Of a stretch of 64,000 nucleotides of DNA, positions 38,006-50,300 are shown in pieces. The notes beneath the pieces are model-generated. The model was not told where the DNA came from, ran no database searches, and was given only the letters and a program-made list of their open reading frames with translations. This DNA is from Acorus gramineus. Taxonomy: Eukaryota > Streptophyta > Magnoliopsida > Acorales > Acoraceae. Each line of letters opens with the position of its first letter. The stretch's first letter is position 1. Made by a program: the position numbers and the translations under genes. The stretch is from the NCBI GenBank assembly GCA_030737835.1, contig CM060848.1, positions 18,019,309-18,083,308 on the forward strand, read 5' to 3'.

Positions 38006-41000
38006 ATGAATCCACAACATGAAATCCAGCCAGCTGAGAGCTCAGCTCCTCTACTAGAAGTACTGACCGTACCTATCAGGTAATCCTTGAAATTTTTATT
38101 ACCCGAACCAAAGAAAATATAATAATTAAAAAAATGATGTTACATGCGGGTTTTATTTGTCCTCTCATGCGCATCTTATGGTTCATCAAGTGAAACATGT
38201 AGTTTTTAAAGCATTAATTGTTACACAAACTTGTTTATATGCATACTTAAGCAATGTATATAAATATATTTTCATAAATTTGTCACATTTTTATGAGGGG
38301 ATACAATTGGTGAGAGTACATTATGTACATATTTTATTTATTTAACCTTATTAGATATATACTATTCTAAAAAATCACAATGTATGGATAATACAGGTGA
38401 AGTTGTAAAATATTTTCCAACTTTAATTTCTTTTCTTTACAGTGTAGGTGGTAATGTGATTCCTTAGAATTTGTTTGTACTGATGTTTAACTGTGTGTGT
38501 GTGTGTGTATTAAAATAAAGTATGTGGAGATACGTAATACTACCTAACATTATTCAAAAAGGTTTTTTGATTAAGCAGAGGTGGGGATGGGATATTTTGT
38601 CTCCAAAGCGACTTATTTGTCACATTCTCACATGCACACTACTCCTTTTGTAACATTCTCACATGTTAAATACACGTGAGATTATAATAATTTTAACTTT
38701 TTTATATCTTAAATTAGGCTTTTATATATAAATTGAGACTGATATTATTTAATGGGATCCAAGCTGAATTGAATTTATGTTGCCCAGAGGGTGTTGGTTA
38801 TATTATGTGTGTGTGTGTAATTTTGACGTATAAAAAAAATAAAAAGTCACACGATTCACGTAACAAAACACATACCTAATGTAATGAAGTATATATACAC
38901 ATTCATGTACCGATCTAAAAAATCACATATATTGTAAACATGCCTTTGTGTAAGAGTGTTTTTTTAAATAATATTTTTTTTTCTTTCCCAGTAAACATGT
39001 TTTGAAATTACGCTCATGGTGTCCATAATAATATATGCCATCTTTACTACCATTCTATTAATCTATATATATAAAACCAAAATTTTGAATTAATTTAATG
39101 AAAAAAATACAATAATTTCACTATCTTCCTGTATAGGTCTCTGGCTAGGGAATGTGGTCGGACGACCATCTGAAAGAGTAGGAATAACACGATTTAAATG
39201 TGACAATAGCACAACGGTTCAAGACTTACCTGTGTTAATTAAGGGTAGTCTTGGGTTTGAGTTTTGCCGTTGTGTTATACCTCATGTTTGTTAGGCGAAA
39301 TTCAAAATAATTTTTATGGGACCAGGGACAAGCAGGTAAAAAGGTAGCTTTCCCGTAAAAAAAAAAATGATTTAAAAGTTTCTAATGAATTTTAAAAATA
39401 AAACCTCTATCATCAGTAGTCACAAAAAAATTATAGGTGGATTTTTTTTTTGATTGGTGAATTATAGATAGATTGAATGATCAAGATTTTTTTGTTACAT
39501 TGTTTGATGGATTGTTTGTTCAAGATTTATTTACGTCTTTCTTTATATATATGTGTGTGTGTGTGTGAGTGTGTCAAAACTCTCCCCATATGTCAATCAA
39601 ATATCCATTAAAAAAGTCCATTAAAGCAGTACATATCATCAGTAGGATGTTATTTACATATTAATAATTTGAGGGGAAAATAACCTTCAAAAAGTCTATA
39701 GATCAATACGGTAATAATTTATCATTTTAGGCCGTCTTATATATTACTTATATCCAAATTTTGATCAATTTAGCTATTCAAGTTTATTTTGGTTTAGTAA
39801 TAAAATAGCACATATCATATTGTCACTTCTATCATGTAAATGGAATAGATTTTTTTGGATAACCACACCTGCCTCGACTTAGGGTGCGTTTGGTTGCGCG
39901 ATTGCGCTGCGATTGCGATTGCAGGAAGCTGCGTTTACAATCGTGCAACCAAACAGTTTTACTGTAGCAGCTTCCTGCACACAGATTTCAGGCAAATAGT
40001 GCCCAAAAGCTGCGATTTCAGAAAGCTGAGAAAGTGAGCTTCCTGCAGAATCAGTTTGCAATCGCAGATTCCTGCAGAATCAATTTTGCAATCGCGCAAC
40101 CAAACGCACCCTTAGCAACTAGAAGAAAAGTATATTTATTGATTTATTGATTTATATACGGCCTCAATAAACTCAATTTTTGCGGATATATAACCACACA
40201 CTGTTTGAAATTTTTTTCAAATTTACAAATGATGTGATACAATTGGTGACTAGTGTACATATTTTATTTTTCTACGTCATTAGAAAAATGAAAATAAGGT
40301 TAATTAATTCATAGACTTTTTTAAGGATAGTTCTTTACATGGTTTTAATTTTTTTTAAATGTATGTAAAATTAATGTATTAAAATATATATTTTTATAAA
40401 ATGATGTATTTAATAATGTGAACCCTGTATAAAAAAAGTAAAAAATCATATGGTTCATGTAACAAAATACACACCTAATGTAGTGAAATGTATATATACT
40501 TTTGTGTACGGACATGAAAAATCACATGGTACTGTAAACATGACTTTGTGTAATTGTGATTTTTTTTAAAAAAAATAGTATTTCTTTAATTTTCCATCCC
40601 AATAAACATGTTTTGCAATTACGTCATGGTCCGTATTAATATATGTTCTCTTTTTATTACCATTCTATTTAAACTATATAAAACCAAAATTTTGAATTAA
40701 TTAAATGAAAAAAATACAATAAATTTCACCATCTTCCTATATAGGTCCCTAGCTAGCTAGGGAAAGTGGTCGGACGACCATTTCAAAGAGTAGGAATAAC
40801 ACGATTTAGAAGTTTCTAATGAATTTTAAAAACAAATTAAAACCTCTATCAATAGTCCCAAAATAATTATAGATGGATTGAATGATCAATAATTTTTTGT
40901 TACGTTGTTTGTTTAAGATTTCTTTACGTCCTTTTTTCTAAAATATGTCAAAACTCTCCCCATATGTCAATCAAATTTCCATTAAAGCATTAGAGATCAT

Positions 41001-44000
41001 AAGTAGGATGTCATTTACATAGTAATAATTTGAGGGGGGGGGGGGAACCTTTAAAAGTCTATAGATGTGTTATTTGATATATTGTAAAAGGAACTCACTT
41101 TTAAGATATTTATTATTAAAACATAATTCTTCCCACACTCTTAATGGTGTTGAGGATCTCTATTTATAGAGATGAATACAAGAAGTTGCAAGAGGAGTTA
41201 CAAAGAGTTATAAAGAGTTACAAGGAGTTACAAGAATATAAAAAGTTACAATAAGTTATAAGTAGTTAGTATTAGTTATAAGGAGTTACAATTTACTTTA
41301 TCTAATACACCCCTCTCAAGTTGAGGGTTCTCGAATGCTTAACTTGTCTTTAACAAATTGGTGATGGAGAAAATTTGATATAATATCTCCTGGTTGATCT
41401 CTTCTTGAAATAAATTTGACATAAAGATGATTGCCGGATATTTGCTCATGAGTTGTTGTACCACAATATTAGTTTTTAACACCATTATTTTTTTTTTGTT
41501 TTTTGAGAGAGACTTGTAAGAGGAGAAGATGAATAAGGTTATCTCTATGTTGAGGAAAGAAAAGTGAAGAAGAGGGTTTAATGTTAGGTTGGAATTGTTT
41601 CCATGAGTCTATAGATTGGAGTAAGTTTTTTTTTTTTTTTTTATGAGGAGCGAGATTTGTGTGAAGGAAGAGAAGGAGATTATTCTCTGTTGATGAAAGG
41701 AAAATGAGAAGAAGAGAAATTTGTCTTAAGAAAGAAAATGTTATTAGGTTAATAAGGTTTTTAGGAAGAGAGATGTCTATGTTGATAAAAGAAAAGCAAG
41801 AAGAAGAATTGTCTCCATAAGTATGAATTAGAGAAGAGTTTTTTTTTTTTTTTTGGGTGGGGGGAGTGGCTTCTTGAAAGTTATAGATAAGGATCTAATT
41901 GTACTCTGATACCATATGAAAACATAATTCTCCCCCACACTCTTAATGGTGTTAAGGATCACCATTTTATAGAGATGAATACAAAAAGTTACAAGAGGAG
42001 TTACAATGAGTTATAAGGAGTTACAAGAATATAAAAAATTACAATATGTTATAAATAGTTAGTACTAGTTATAAGGAGTTAAAATTTATTTTAACTAATA
42101 TTTATAAACATATGTTTAAGTTTTAATAAAATATTACTGTGGGCGGTATATATGTTGTGGATTCAAAGGGAATGGATATTCCCATTAACTATTTTTTTGT
42201 CGGGGCCATTAGAGTACCTCTTCGGTTTAGAAATCTTTTCTAATCCGAGCGATAGTCGGAGCAATTGATAGTGTTGTTATTATTATATGTCGTGCATGTC
42301 TTTTCTCTCTTCTTTCGAAGTTTGTAATTCGAATTCAAAAATAAAATCGGGTAGCAAATATCTACATTTCTTCTTTATGTCTTCACCACCTTATTAGTAC
42401 CATCATCTACATTTTATAAGAATCCTACTGGACCTACTCCCACCACATTATATATCCATTTGATTTCTCTATCCTCTCCTCCGTCCTCGGTCGCCAATTA
42501 AATTGGTGAAGAAAGAGTTAGATAATATAACTAGTTTAGGTCATTAAACTGATGAATTTTTTAATGAAGTTATATATAAACACATATATAGTTTGGAGTT
42601 CCCAAAATCGATGGAGGAGACGAGGAAGAAGGCTTACAGCAACGAATGGCGCAAAGAGCCCTGCTCCATCTTCAGAGTCCCCACCAACATCCGCTGGTTC
42701 AATTTCAAGACTTACAAAACAAACCACAACGGGCCTTACGATCCCAAATTCGTTTCCATCGGCCCGTACCACCACGGGAAAGAGCGGCTGCAACCGTTGG
42801 AGGAGTTCAAGTGGCGCGCCCTTCACATCCTCCTCAACGAAAACAAAAAAACCACCACCTTCTGCATCGACAAGATGAAAAATCTTGAACAACGCGCCCG
42901 GAGCTGCTACTCAGAAGTCGTCGACATGAGTAGCGATGATTTCGTGTGGATGATGCTTCTTGATGGGTGCTTCATCCTTTTTATTCTAGCAGGCCGTTTG
43001 AAGGATGTGGTACAGATTCTGCATTTCTCAAATGAGAAGAATCCGCAACCGCAGTTCTGCGACAGCGGCGCGATACCTCCTGCTTGGCCCATCTTCAACA
43101 AAGTGATGGCTGACCTTCTCTTGCTTGAAAATCAGATACCCTTCTTCGTCCTCGGGGAACTATTCAAACTACTACTGCACCCCAAAGTCTTACTCAGGGA
43201 AGACTCTATACAACTGCCCGAGTCTTACAGTGAAGAGGATAAGATGGAACTAGTACTGGTGAATATGGCGCTGAGGACGCTGATCCGAGTGTACCCCGGG
43301 AAGAAGTATTACGATGATTTTGCATATAAACCCGGCATGAAAATCCATCATTTCCTCCATCTCTTCTACTTATCCATAGCACTCTCGCCCAAGAAGCCGG
43401 ACGAAAAAAACCCAAGTTGTGCCTCCAAGTTCAAGAAGATGATCATCAGGGACGATCCTCGTCTTCCAACGTCAACAGCACAAAATGAAAAGCAATCCAA
43501 GTTTTTTGAAAAGGAGCTCCCCCTGTGCATTGAGATTACAAGGGATTTTTTTTTATATCTGTTTAGCGGCTGCGGGAAGAAAAACAACAAAAACCCCAAA
43601 TGTATCCCGAACGTGACGGATCTTGATAAAATCGGGGTGAGATTCATTCCGAAATACCAGACCAAGACCTTCTTGGACGTGACGTTCGACTACCAGAAGG
43701 GGGTGATGGAGATCCCGCCACTGATACTCTACCCCTACACGCAGACCACGCTCCGCAACATAATCGCTTTCGAGCAGTGCTTCGGGGGAGAGGAAGATCT
43801 CTTACACATCTCTCACTACGTCATCATGATGGCCTTCCTCATCTGCACCCCCGGCGACATATCGAAGCTGCAAGACGAGGAAATCATAACCAACTGGTTG
43901 GGGAGCCAAGAAGAGGTTTTGAACGTTTTCAAGCAGCTGCGCGGCGAGGTCGTCGACGTCTCCAAGGATCACTATGCGGATGTGTATAACAAAGTGAATC

Positions 44001-44164
44001 AGTTTCGTCTTTCCAAGTTCAACAGGCATTGGGCGACGTTGATGCACGATTACTTCGGGAGCCCCTGGTCCTTCCTTGCTGTGCTCGCGGCTTTTGTAGC
44101 CCTCGTGCTCACCTTCTTGCAGACCTTTTTTACTGTCCATACACCCTCCCATTCCACTGGCTAG
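38006..44164 (+). CDS. DUF247 (UPF0481) membrane-anchored protein, 2 exons
   Basis: Exons 38006-38079 (leader, 24 codons plus 2 bases) and 42592-44164, separated by a 4.5-kb intron; the join is in frame and gives 548 aa. If the leader is not used, translation would start at 42611 (Met32). The main exon is a complete DUF247 domain: CSIFRVPTNIR, FVSIGPYHHG, LEEFKW, RARSCYSEVVDMSSDDFVWM, MLLDGCFILF, DLLLLENQIPFFVL, and GVMEIPPLILYPYTQTTLRN then IIAFEQC. A single membrane helix lies near the C-terminus (SPWSFLAVLAAFVALVLTFL). Biochemical function is unknown for most members; some grass members are self-incompatibility determinants. Support for the leader: GT-AG sites, phase match, a TATA-bearing promoter, and the same layout in the minus-strand paralogue. 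The gene appears intact. Confidence 0.88.
38280..39705. repeat. Older nested direct repeat, unit I (in copy 1)
   Basis: This is homologous to unit II at 40205-41064, roughly 80% identical by eye. Shared landmarks are GATACAATTGGTGA, TGTAAACATG(C/A)CTTTGTGTA, GTGGTCGGACGACCAT and CAAAACTCTCCCCATATGTC. The pair lies within the DUF247 intron and was already present before the segmental duplication, since copy 2 has both units. Confidence 0.8.
39201..39368 (+). mobile_element. tRNA-derived SINE, copy 1 (3' end eroded)
   Basis: A TAGCACAACGG A-box-like motif and a GGGTTTGAGTTTT B-box-like motif are followed by an A-rich tail. The target duplication is GATTTAAA(T/A)G at 39191-39200 and 39369-39378. 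The nested repeat unit II shows the empty site near 40801. Compared with copy 2 it lacks about 20 bp (CCACGGGGTCCCTTCG region) before the A tail. Confidence 0.65.
39882..40111. mobile_element. PIF/Harbinger-type (Tourist-like) MITE, only in segmental copy 1
   Basis: The 230-bp element has perfect 24-bp terminal inverted repeats starting GGGTGCGTTTGGTTGCGCGA. It is flanked by TTA at 39879-39881 and 40112-40114. The other copy of the segmental duplication has a single TTA at 61761-61763, an exact empty site. It has no coding capacity. Confidence 0.92.
40205..41064. repeat. Older nested direct repeat, unit II (in copy 1)
   Basis: Partner of 38280-39705. It lacks the SINE and retains the pre-insertion sequence CACGATTTAGAAGTTTC. 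It ends in a run of 12 G (41034-41045) where unit I reads GAGGGGAAAATAACC. Confidence 0.8.
41116..42102 (-). mobile_element. TRIM retroelement (non-autonomous LTR), antisense in the DUF247 intron, copy 1
   Basis: Two direct repeats of about 190 bp (41116-41309 and 41917-42102; landmarks CATAATTCT...CACACTCTTAATGGTGTT and AAGGAGTTACAAT) flank about 600 bp with no coding frame. Read on the minus strand, TGGTATCAGAGTAC (41901-41914) is an initiator-tRNA-Met primer-binding site just inside the 5' LTR, and GAGAGGGG (41310-41317) is a polypurine tract abutting the 3' LTR. Flanking 5-mers TATTA and TATAA resemble a decayed target duplication. Total length under 1 kb fits a TRIM. Confidence 0.8.
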
Positions 44165-44764
44165 CTAGTAATCAATATTGTGATGAATAATTGAAGGGTT
44201 GGCTGGGTTTATTTCTCATATATATGTACTTCTTTAGTTCTGGTTGCAGTTCACCACCATGTTGAGGTTTTTTTTTTTTTTGTGGGGGGGTTTGGTTTGC
44301 ATGTATGTTTTATTTTGAAGTTGATGAGAATTTCATTTGTGTGTGTGTGTGTGTGTGTGTAATTTCTTGTTTTTCTCCCGTCTCCGTTGTTGTTTTTAGT
44401 GTTATTGTATGATCACGTATCTCTTGTATTTGTATCGCATTTGATCTCGTCAGGGTTGTTTTGGTAATAATAAGATAAAATAAATTTGAGGGTAAAATAA
44501 ATTATCTTGTTTTATATAAAAAAATAAGAGAAAAATATATATAACCCTTTAAAAGTTTGCTTATATTCATATCATATCAGCCCTTCTATTTTTAAAAATC
44601 CATATAATCCCCTGTTTATTTGGTTTATATTGATGTATCCCACTATCATTAAAATCTTTAAACTAGGGTATGATTAATTCCTCAATGAGGAGCTGTCCTC
44701 GGGGGCTATAAATCTCCATCAATACGAAATTCCTTTTAGCTGTTAGGATGGTAGGTGGTATACC
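44165..44764. other. Convergent intergenic region between the DUF247 genes
   Basis: This holds the 3' UTR of the plus-strand DUF247 gene with a (GT)n microsatellite at 44338-44360, then AT-rich spacer. No gene is seen. The sequence just left of 44765 reads, on the minus strand, as the displaced original C-terminal codons of the minus-strand gene (see the hAT-like element). Confidence 0.55.
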
Positions 44765-45521
44765 CAGGGCCGGCTCTGAGATAAGAAAATTTAGGTGGAG
44801 TCCTAGGCCAGCTCATAAAATGGGGCCCTATATATGTATATTGAAATTTTTGAGTTAATGTTTTAATCATGTTAGTAATAAAAAAATCAAGACTAAGCAA
44901 AAAATTCATCGAGTTCTTCTTTAAAAAGAAAAAAAATCACAAAATAAAATCATTTCTTTTATAGAAAATAAATAAATCCCTATAAAATAGAGTATACTAA
45001 AAATATATTCAATATATAAAGATACAGATGAAATTTTTTAAAAATCACAAAAAAAAAAAAAAACTTTTCATAATGATGCCAACAAAGATTACATTTTCAA
45101 ATAAAACTTATAAATTTAAAATAAATAGGAAGACATATTCAAGTTATTTTTTTAAAAAAATTTAATTTTAGAGTGTTGTTACACATAGTTTTTATTCCAG
45201 CCTCAATTCCAATCTCATATGCGTCGATGAAAAATTATCAAAGCGTATACTAACTTTAGCAATGCATATATGCTATTTATTAGAGGTATATGCTTCACTT
45301 ATTGTAAAAATATGTACTTTATTAGATGATGTATATTATTTTAAAAAAATTCAAAACACTTTTAAATTGAATTTAGGGCTACAAAATAGATTGGATGTAA
45401 AATTATTATTAAGTTTAATTTCAAAAGTTTAATATAAAAAAAAATCTTAGATTTGGGGGCCCTCTTTGAGTAAGGGGCCCTAGGCGGTTGCCTACTGGGC
45501 CTATAGTCAGGGCCGGCCATG
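44765..45521. mobile_element. Non-autonomous hAT-like element inserted in the 3' end of the minus-strand DUF247 gene
   Basis: The 757-bp element begins CAGGGCCGGCTCTG and ends CAGGGCCGGCCATG, near-palindromic GGCCGGCC termini. The flanks are GGTATACC (44757-44764) and GGTATACA (45522-45529), a near-perfect 8-bp target duplication as made by hAT transposases. There is no transposase frame. It overlaps the last codons of the adjacent gene. Confidence 0.78.
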
Positions 45522-47332
45522 GGTATACACAGCATAGTATGTCTGCAAGAAAGTGAGAACGAAGAGCACAATAGCCGCGATCACGGAACAGATGGACCAG
45601 GGGTTCCCGAAATAATCACTACATAAAATCTCCCGATACTTGTGCAGCTGCAACTGTCGATACCTATTGACCTCATTATATAATGTGGCATACTTGTCAT
45701 TGGCGGTGTCGACAACCTCGCTGCGCAGCTGCTTGAAGACGCCCAACACCTCTTCCTGGCTCCCCAACCAGTTGATCACGATCTCCTCGTCCATCAGCGT
45801 CGAAATGTCGGTGCTATCGCCGATGAGGAAGGCCATCATGATGACATAGTGTGAGATGTGTGTGATTTTTTTCTCTCCGCCGAAGCACTGCTCGAATGCG
45901 ATGATGTTGCGGAGCGTGGTCTGCGTGTAGGGGTAGAGTATCAGTGTCGGGATCTCCATCACCCCCTTCTGGAATGTCACGTCCAGGAAGCTCTTGGCAT
46001 TGTTTTTTGGCTTGAATTTCACCCCGGCCTTCTTCAACTCCGTCACGCTCGGGATCCCCTTACTCTGCCCCTCCGATGCTCTGGGACGTAGCCGATGCCG
46101 AAGATCGCTCATCATCTTCTTGAACTTCTTCATCATTGGACCGTCAGCCGGGACAGTTCTTTCTCTCGCCGATGCTCGGTTGGCGCTCCTGCAATAACTG
46201 GGAAGAAATCCCCGTTGCCACAGATTGCTCATCGTCTTCTTGAACTTCATCATTGGACCCTCAGGCGCTGGGACAGTACTTTCGTCCGGGACCAGCGGGA
46301 GTGCTATGGCTAAGTAGAATAGATGGAGCAAATGATGGATTTTAGTTTCGTCCTTGGGTACATATTCAAAGAAATACTTTTTCCCGGGGTACGCTCTGAT
46401 CAGCGTCCCCAATGCGACATTAGCCAGTGTTACCTTCTCCTCCTCCTCCTCCTCATCATCATCATTGTTTGCGAGCGTCCCCAATGTGACATTAGCCGGT
46501 GTTACCTTCTCCTCCTCCTCCTCCTCATCATCATCATTGTTTGCGAGCGTCCCCAATGCGACATTAGTTGAATAAAACTTTTTTATTATTTATTTCTCAC
46601 TTCATGTTATCATTTTTAGGTTTCAACATGCATTAAATTTTTTAAAAGTGTATATTTGTATGATGAACTAATTGATTTTACATTTTAATTTTTTTTCAGT
46701 GTTTTAAAAGCCGACCCGACCAGGCCAGTTGAACCGGTTCACCGGCTTCGAATTCCGGTTCAGTTTACTCTTAAAACCCAACCGACGGTTTTTGTGACTC
46801 GGCATGGGTTGATTAAACCGATTTGTTCTTCATTAATAGAAATTATGTTATCTTTCAAGCTAACTGTAGCTATCATTTTAGCTAGTCAAATGTGGGTCCC
46901 ACCTGATAATTCTCCTTAAATAATTAAAAAAAATACATTTGGGAGGTTGAATGAGTGGATAGGTGGGGCCTACTATTATTTTGACTAGTTTATTTAGCTG
47001 ATCCATTGGAGCAACAACAACCAGCTAAATAAGGATGTAGTAAATGAGTGTATAGTTTAGGTATAAAGTGCTGATATGGCACTTTAACATCTTGTTTAGC
47101 TAACATATCCATTAGAGATGCTCATGCGCCCCATTTGCAGTTCACATTGTTTAACCTTTTCTTAAAAAAATACTAGTTATTATGCACGTGCTAAAGCACG
47201 TGGTATAACATTCTAAAATACAAATAAATAAATAATGATAATTATATAAAAACAAAATAATCATTAAATAAAAATTACAAACTTGTTTATACATACACAA
47301 TGCTAAAAAGAATGTGCAACTATAATACAAAA

Positions 47333-47392
<60 letters not shown>

Positions 47393-50300
47393 GAAATATC
47401 AATCACAAATTTTCTTATAAAGAAAAATAAAAAACATTAGACACATATTATTGGTTCAATCACACCTAAATAAAAAATCATCAATAATTTTATGCTATAA
47501 GAATATACCAATGTCTCCTCCTCCTCATCATCATCATTGTTTGCGAGTGTTTTCTCATCATCAGTGGATAGTAGTAGTAGTTTGAAGAGTTCGTCGAGGA
47601 CGAAGAAGGGGATCTGTAAAAAAAAAATCAGACCCACTTATTTTTATTTTTAAAAATAATAAACAACATTCAATGAGGAATACGTTTTGAAAAAAAAAAT
47701 TGTATACATAGCTATATTTCGAGTCGAATGAATCTATTTTTACTAAATATAAAAAACAATTAATGAGTTATTTACTTCATCTAACAATACACATGTTTAA
47801 TTGTATTTGTACCTGGTTTTCAAGCAAGAGAAGGTCCGCCACCAGCGATCTGAAGATGGGCCACGCGGGAGCTATCGCGCCGTTGTTCTCTGCAGGTTGT
47901 TGTCGATCTGGACGGAGTACGATATCCTCCAATCTTTCATTTAGGATAAAAAGCACGAGACAGCCGTCGAGGACCATCATCTTTGCGAAGTCTTCGTCAG
48001 GGATTTGAAAAGTTTCAGAATAGCAGCTCCGCGCGCGCGGTATGAGGATCATCATCTTGTCGAGACATTCATGGAGGGTGGTCTTCTTTGGGTTATTGGA
48101 GAGGAAGAATCGGAGGGCGTGCCACTTGAACTCCTCCATGGGTTGCAGTTGAGGATTCTTGCGGTGGAACGGGCCGATGGAAATGAATCTGGGATCGTAA
48201 GGTCCGTTGCGCATCTTCTTTGGGCCGAAGGTTCTGAAACTGGACCAGCGGAGATAAGTGGGTACTCTGAAGATGGAGCAGGGCTCTCTGCGCCACTGGT
48301 TGCTTTGGGTTTTCTTGGTCATCTCATCCTCCATGGACTTCTCCAAATCATTTATCTTTACTTCAATCTCCCCTCTTTATTGGAAAATAAATAAATAATT
48401 AGCTCCCAACCGGTAGAGGGCAAATAATCAATTAAATAAATAATGTTTCGTTTGATTGTGCTTTAAGTTATTCTAATTGAAAAATATAATAATAAAAACT
48501 TTGTTATTAATTTGATTGATCAAAAGTAAATTGGTTAGCTAAAATATAAACAAGATGTGAATAAAAACATATAAAAAGAAAAATAATAATTTGACATGCA
48601 CAATTTATGATTTAAAAGAGGTTATACATCTATGTATGTTGATTCAATTCCTACAATATTGTTACCTTATCAATGTACATTGTGATATAATTTGGGTATA
48701 CATGGAATATTTGACAAAAGGATATGTAAAAAATAAAACCACTAACATATGGTGCTTTGATATATAAAAAAATTAAGGATTTAATAAAGAGAAAATATTC
48801 AAAAGAAATCTTCTAAATATAAAAAATACCCAAATTGGCTACTTTTTAAAATTATACCAAAAACATTCTTATTTTACAATTTTAGATTATACAATGACTT
48901 GACTACCACTACATTATCTACTATTAAACTGTCACCACATATATTTAATTGTGTAACACAACAATTGAAAAATATTAATAAATAATAAAATATTTTTTAA
49001 ATTTATTATTATTTTTGTATATCTAAATATACCATTAAGATTTTTAAAAATTGAACATCTTCGTTATAAAATATTTTTAGATAGATATTTCAGACTTTCT
49101 AAAGTCTTTGGAGCATTTATATATGTTTAATATTGTACAAAAATCCTCATGCAAGACATTTATAAAAATATAAATAACAAAAAAATTAAAAACTTTAAAA
49201 GTTAGGAAAAATCCAAAAAAAGAGTTTTAAACATTTTTTATAGCATACTTTAAATTTTTAATAACATGTAAAATCATTCTCACATAAAAATATTTTTTTT
49301 ATATGAATATTATTTTTCAATTGATGTTTATAAAAAGTTTTAAATATGATTAGAGAGAGTTTAAAACTTACACAAAAGTATGTTAGTCTTTTTAGTTTTC
49401 AAAATTATGAAAAAAAAAAATTTGTATAATTTTTAAAAGCGATTGATTTGGGTAATACTACCTTTTAGAAGATTTTTTTGAGCATTTTCCCTTTAATAAA
49501 TACTTGAAATTATTTTTTTATTTTCTATTTTACTGAATACATTAAATGACATCCTACAAATATCCCTACTTCCTTTAATGGAAGGTGTTAATGGAAATTC
49601 GGCTTACCTCTGGGGCTGGTTTTCACATGTGCAAAAACAGTGTAATAAGTTAAAAGGAAAATTTTTATATTAGTACATATTGATGGGATTTCAATCAGTA
49701 TGTGTCTCAATGAGCGATACATGTTCATCAAAGAGTTAATAATCTTTTGCTAATTAAAAAATCACTGGTATAAATCTTATTAGTGTATTTTGATGGACAC
49801 GTGTCGCTGTTGATGGACTTTTTATCAGTATGTACTAATATGAAAATTTTGCACAATGAAGATAACGAAAATTTTTCTTATCAGTACGTACCAAAGGGAT
49901 TGTTATTAGGACATAGCTGGATGAATGACAAGTGTGCATTAAAATGCATTAATGAGAATTTTATAATTATTTTTTAATTAATAAAATATATTTAACTCTT
50001 TAATAAACACATGTCATCCATCCAACTATGTACTAATAACATTATAACAATCCCATCAATACGTAATGAATGAATTTTTTTTATCAAGTTACATATATGC
50101 AGCTCCTCGACTAGGAGTGACCGTATTGTATACATGGGACTCTGCCATACTTGAATTTGATGAAGTTCAACTGCATAGCATTCTGACCTATTAGTTATTT
50201 TAATGGAATGTTATATATTAAAATGGAATAGCATATAAAAGACTTCATGCAAGATCTCATTTTATTAGTTTGGGTAACAATATTGGACACATCCAGCCCC

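Larger units (their letters stand above)
37023..42360. repeat. Segmental duplication, copy 1
   Basis: The whole stretch recurs at 58890-64000, with identity that by eye exceeds about 95% over most of its length (lower in the first 60 bp). It contains a DUF247 promoter block, the DUF247 leader exon and most of its first intron, with a SINE and a TRIM element in both copies and a 233-bp MITE insertion in this copy only. The offset is about 21.87 kb before that insertion and 21.64 kb after it. Confidence 0.95.

Noticed and set aside
38157-38345. A 62-codon frame found identically at 60032-60220
   Set aside because: It lies in the DUF247 intron in both segmental copies and is identical because the DNA is; no sign of selection on the protein.
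42593-42610. TTG as start of the main DUF247 exon
   Set aside because: Not an ATG; the open stretch is better explained as coding continuation from the spliced leader exon, with ATG 42611 as fallback.
42646-42888. Additional open frames overlapping the DUF247 exons on both strands
   Set aside because: GC-rich coding sequence leaves other frames open by chance; the DUF247 frame alone has family motifs.
47151-47402. An 83-codon minus-strand frame rich in Ile-Tyr
   Set aside because: It is the translation of the (AT)n microsatellite.
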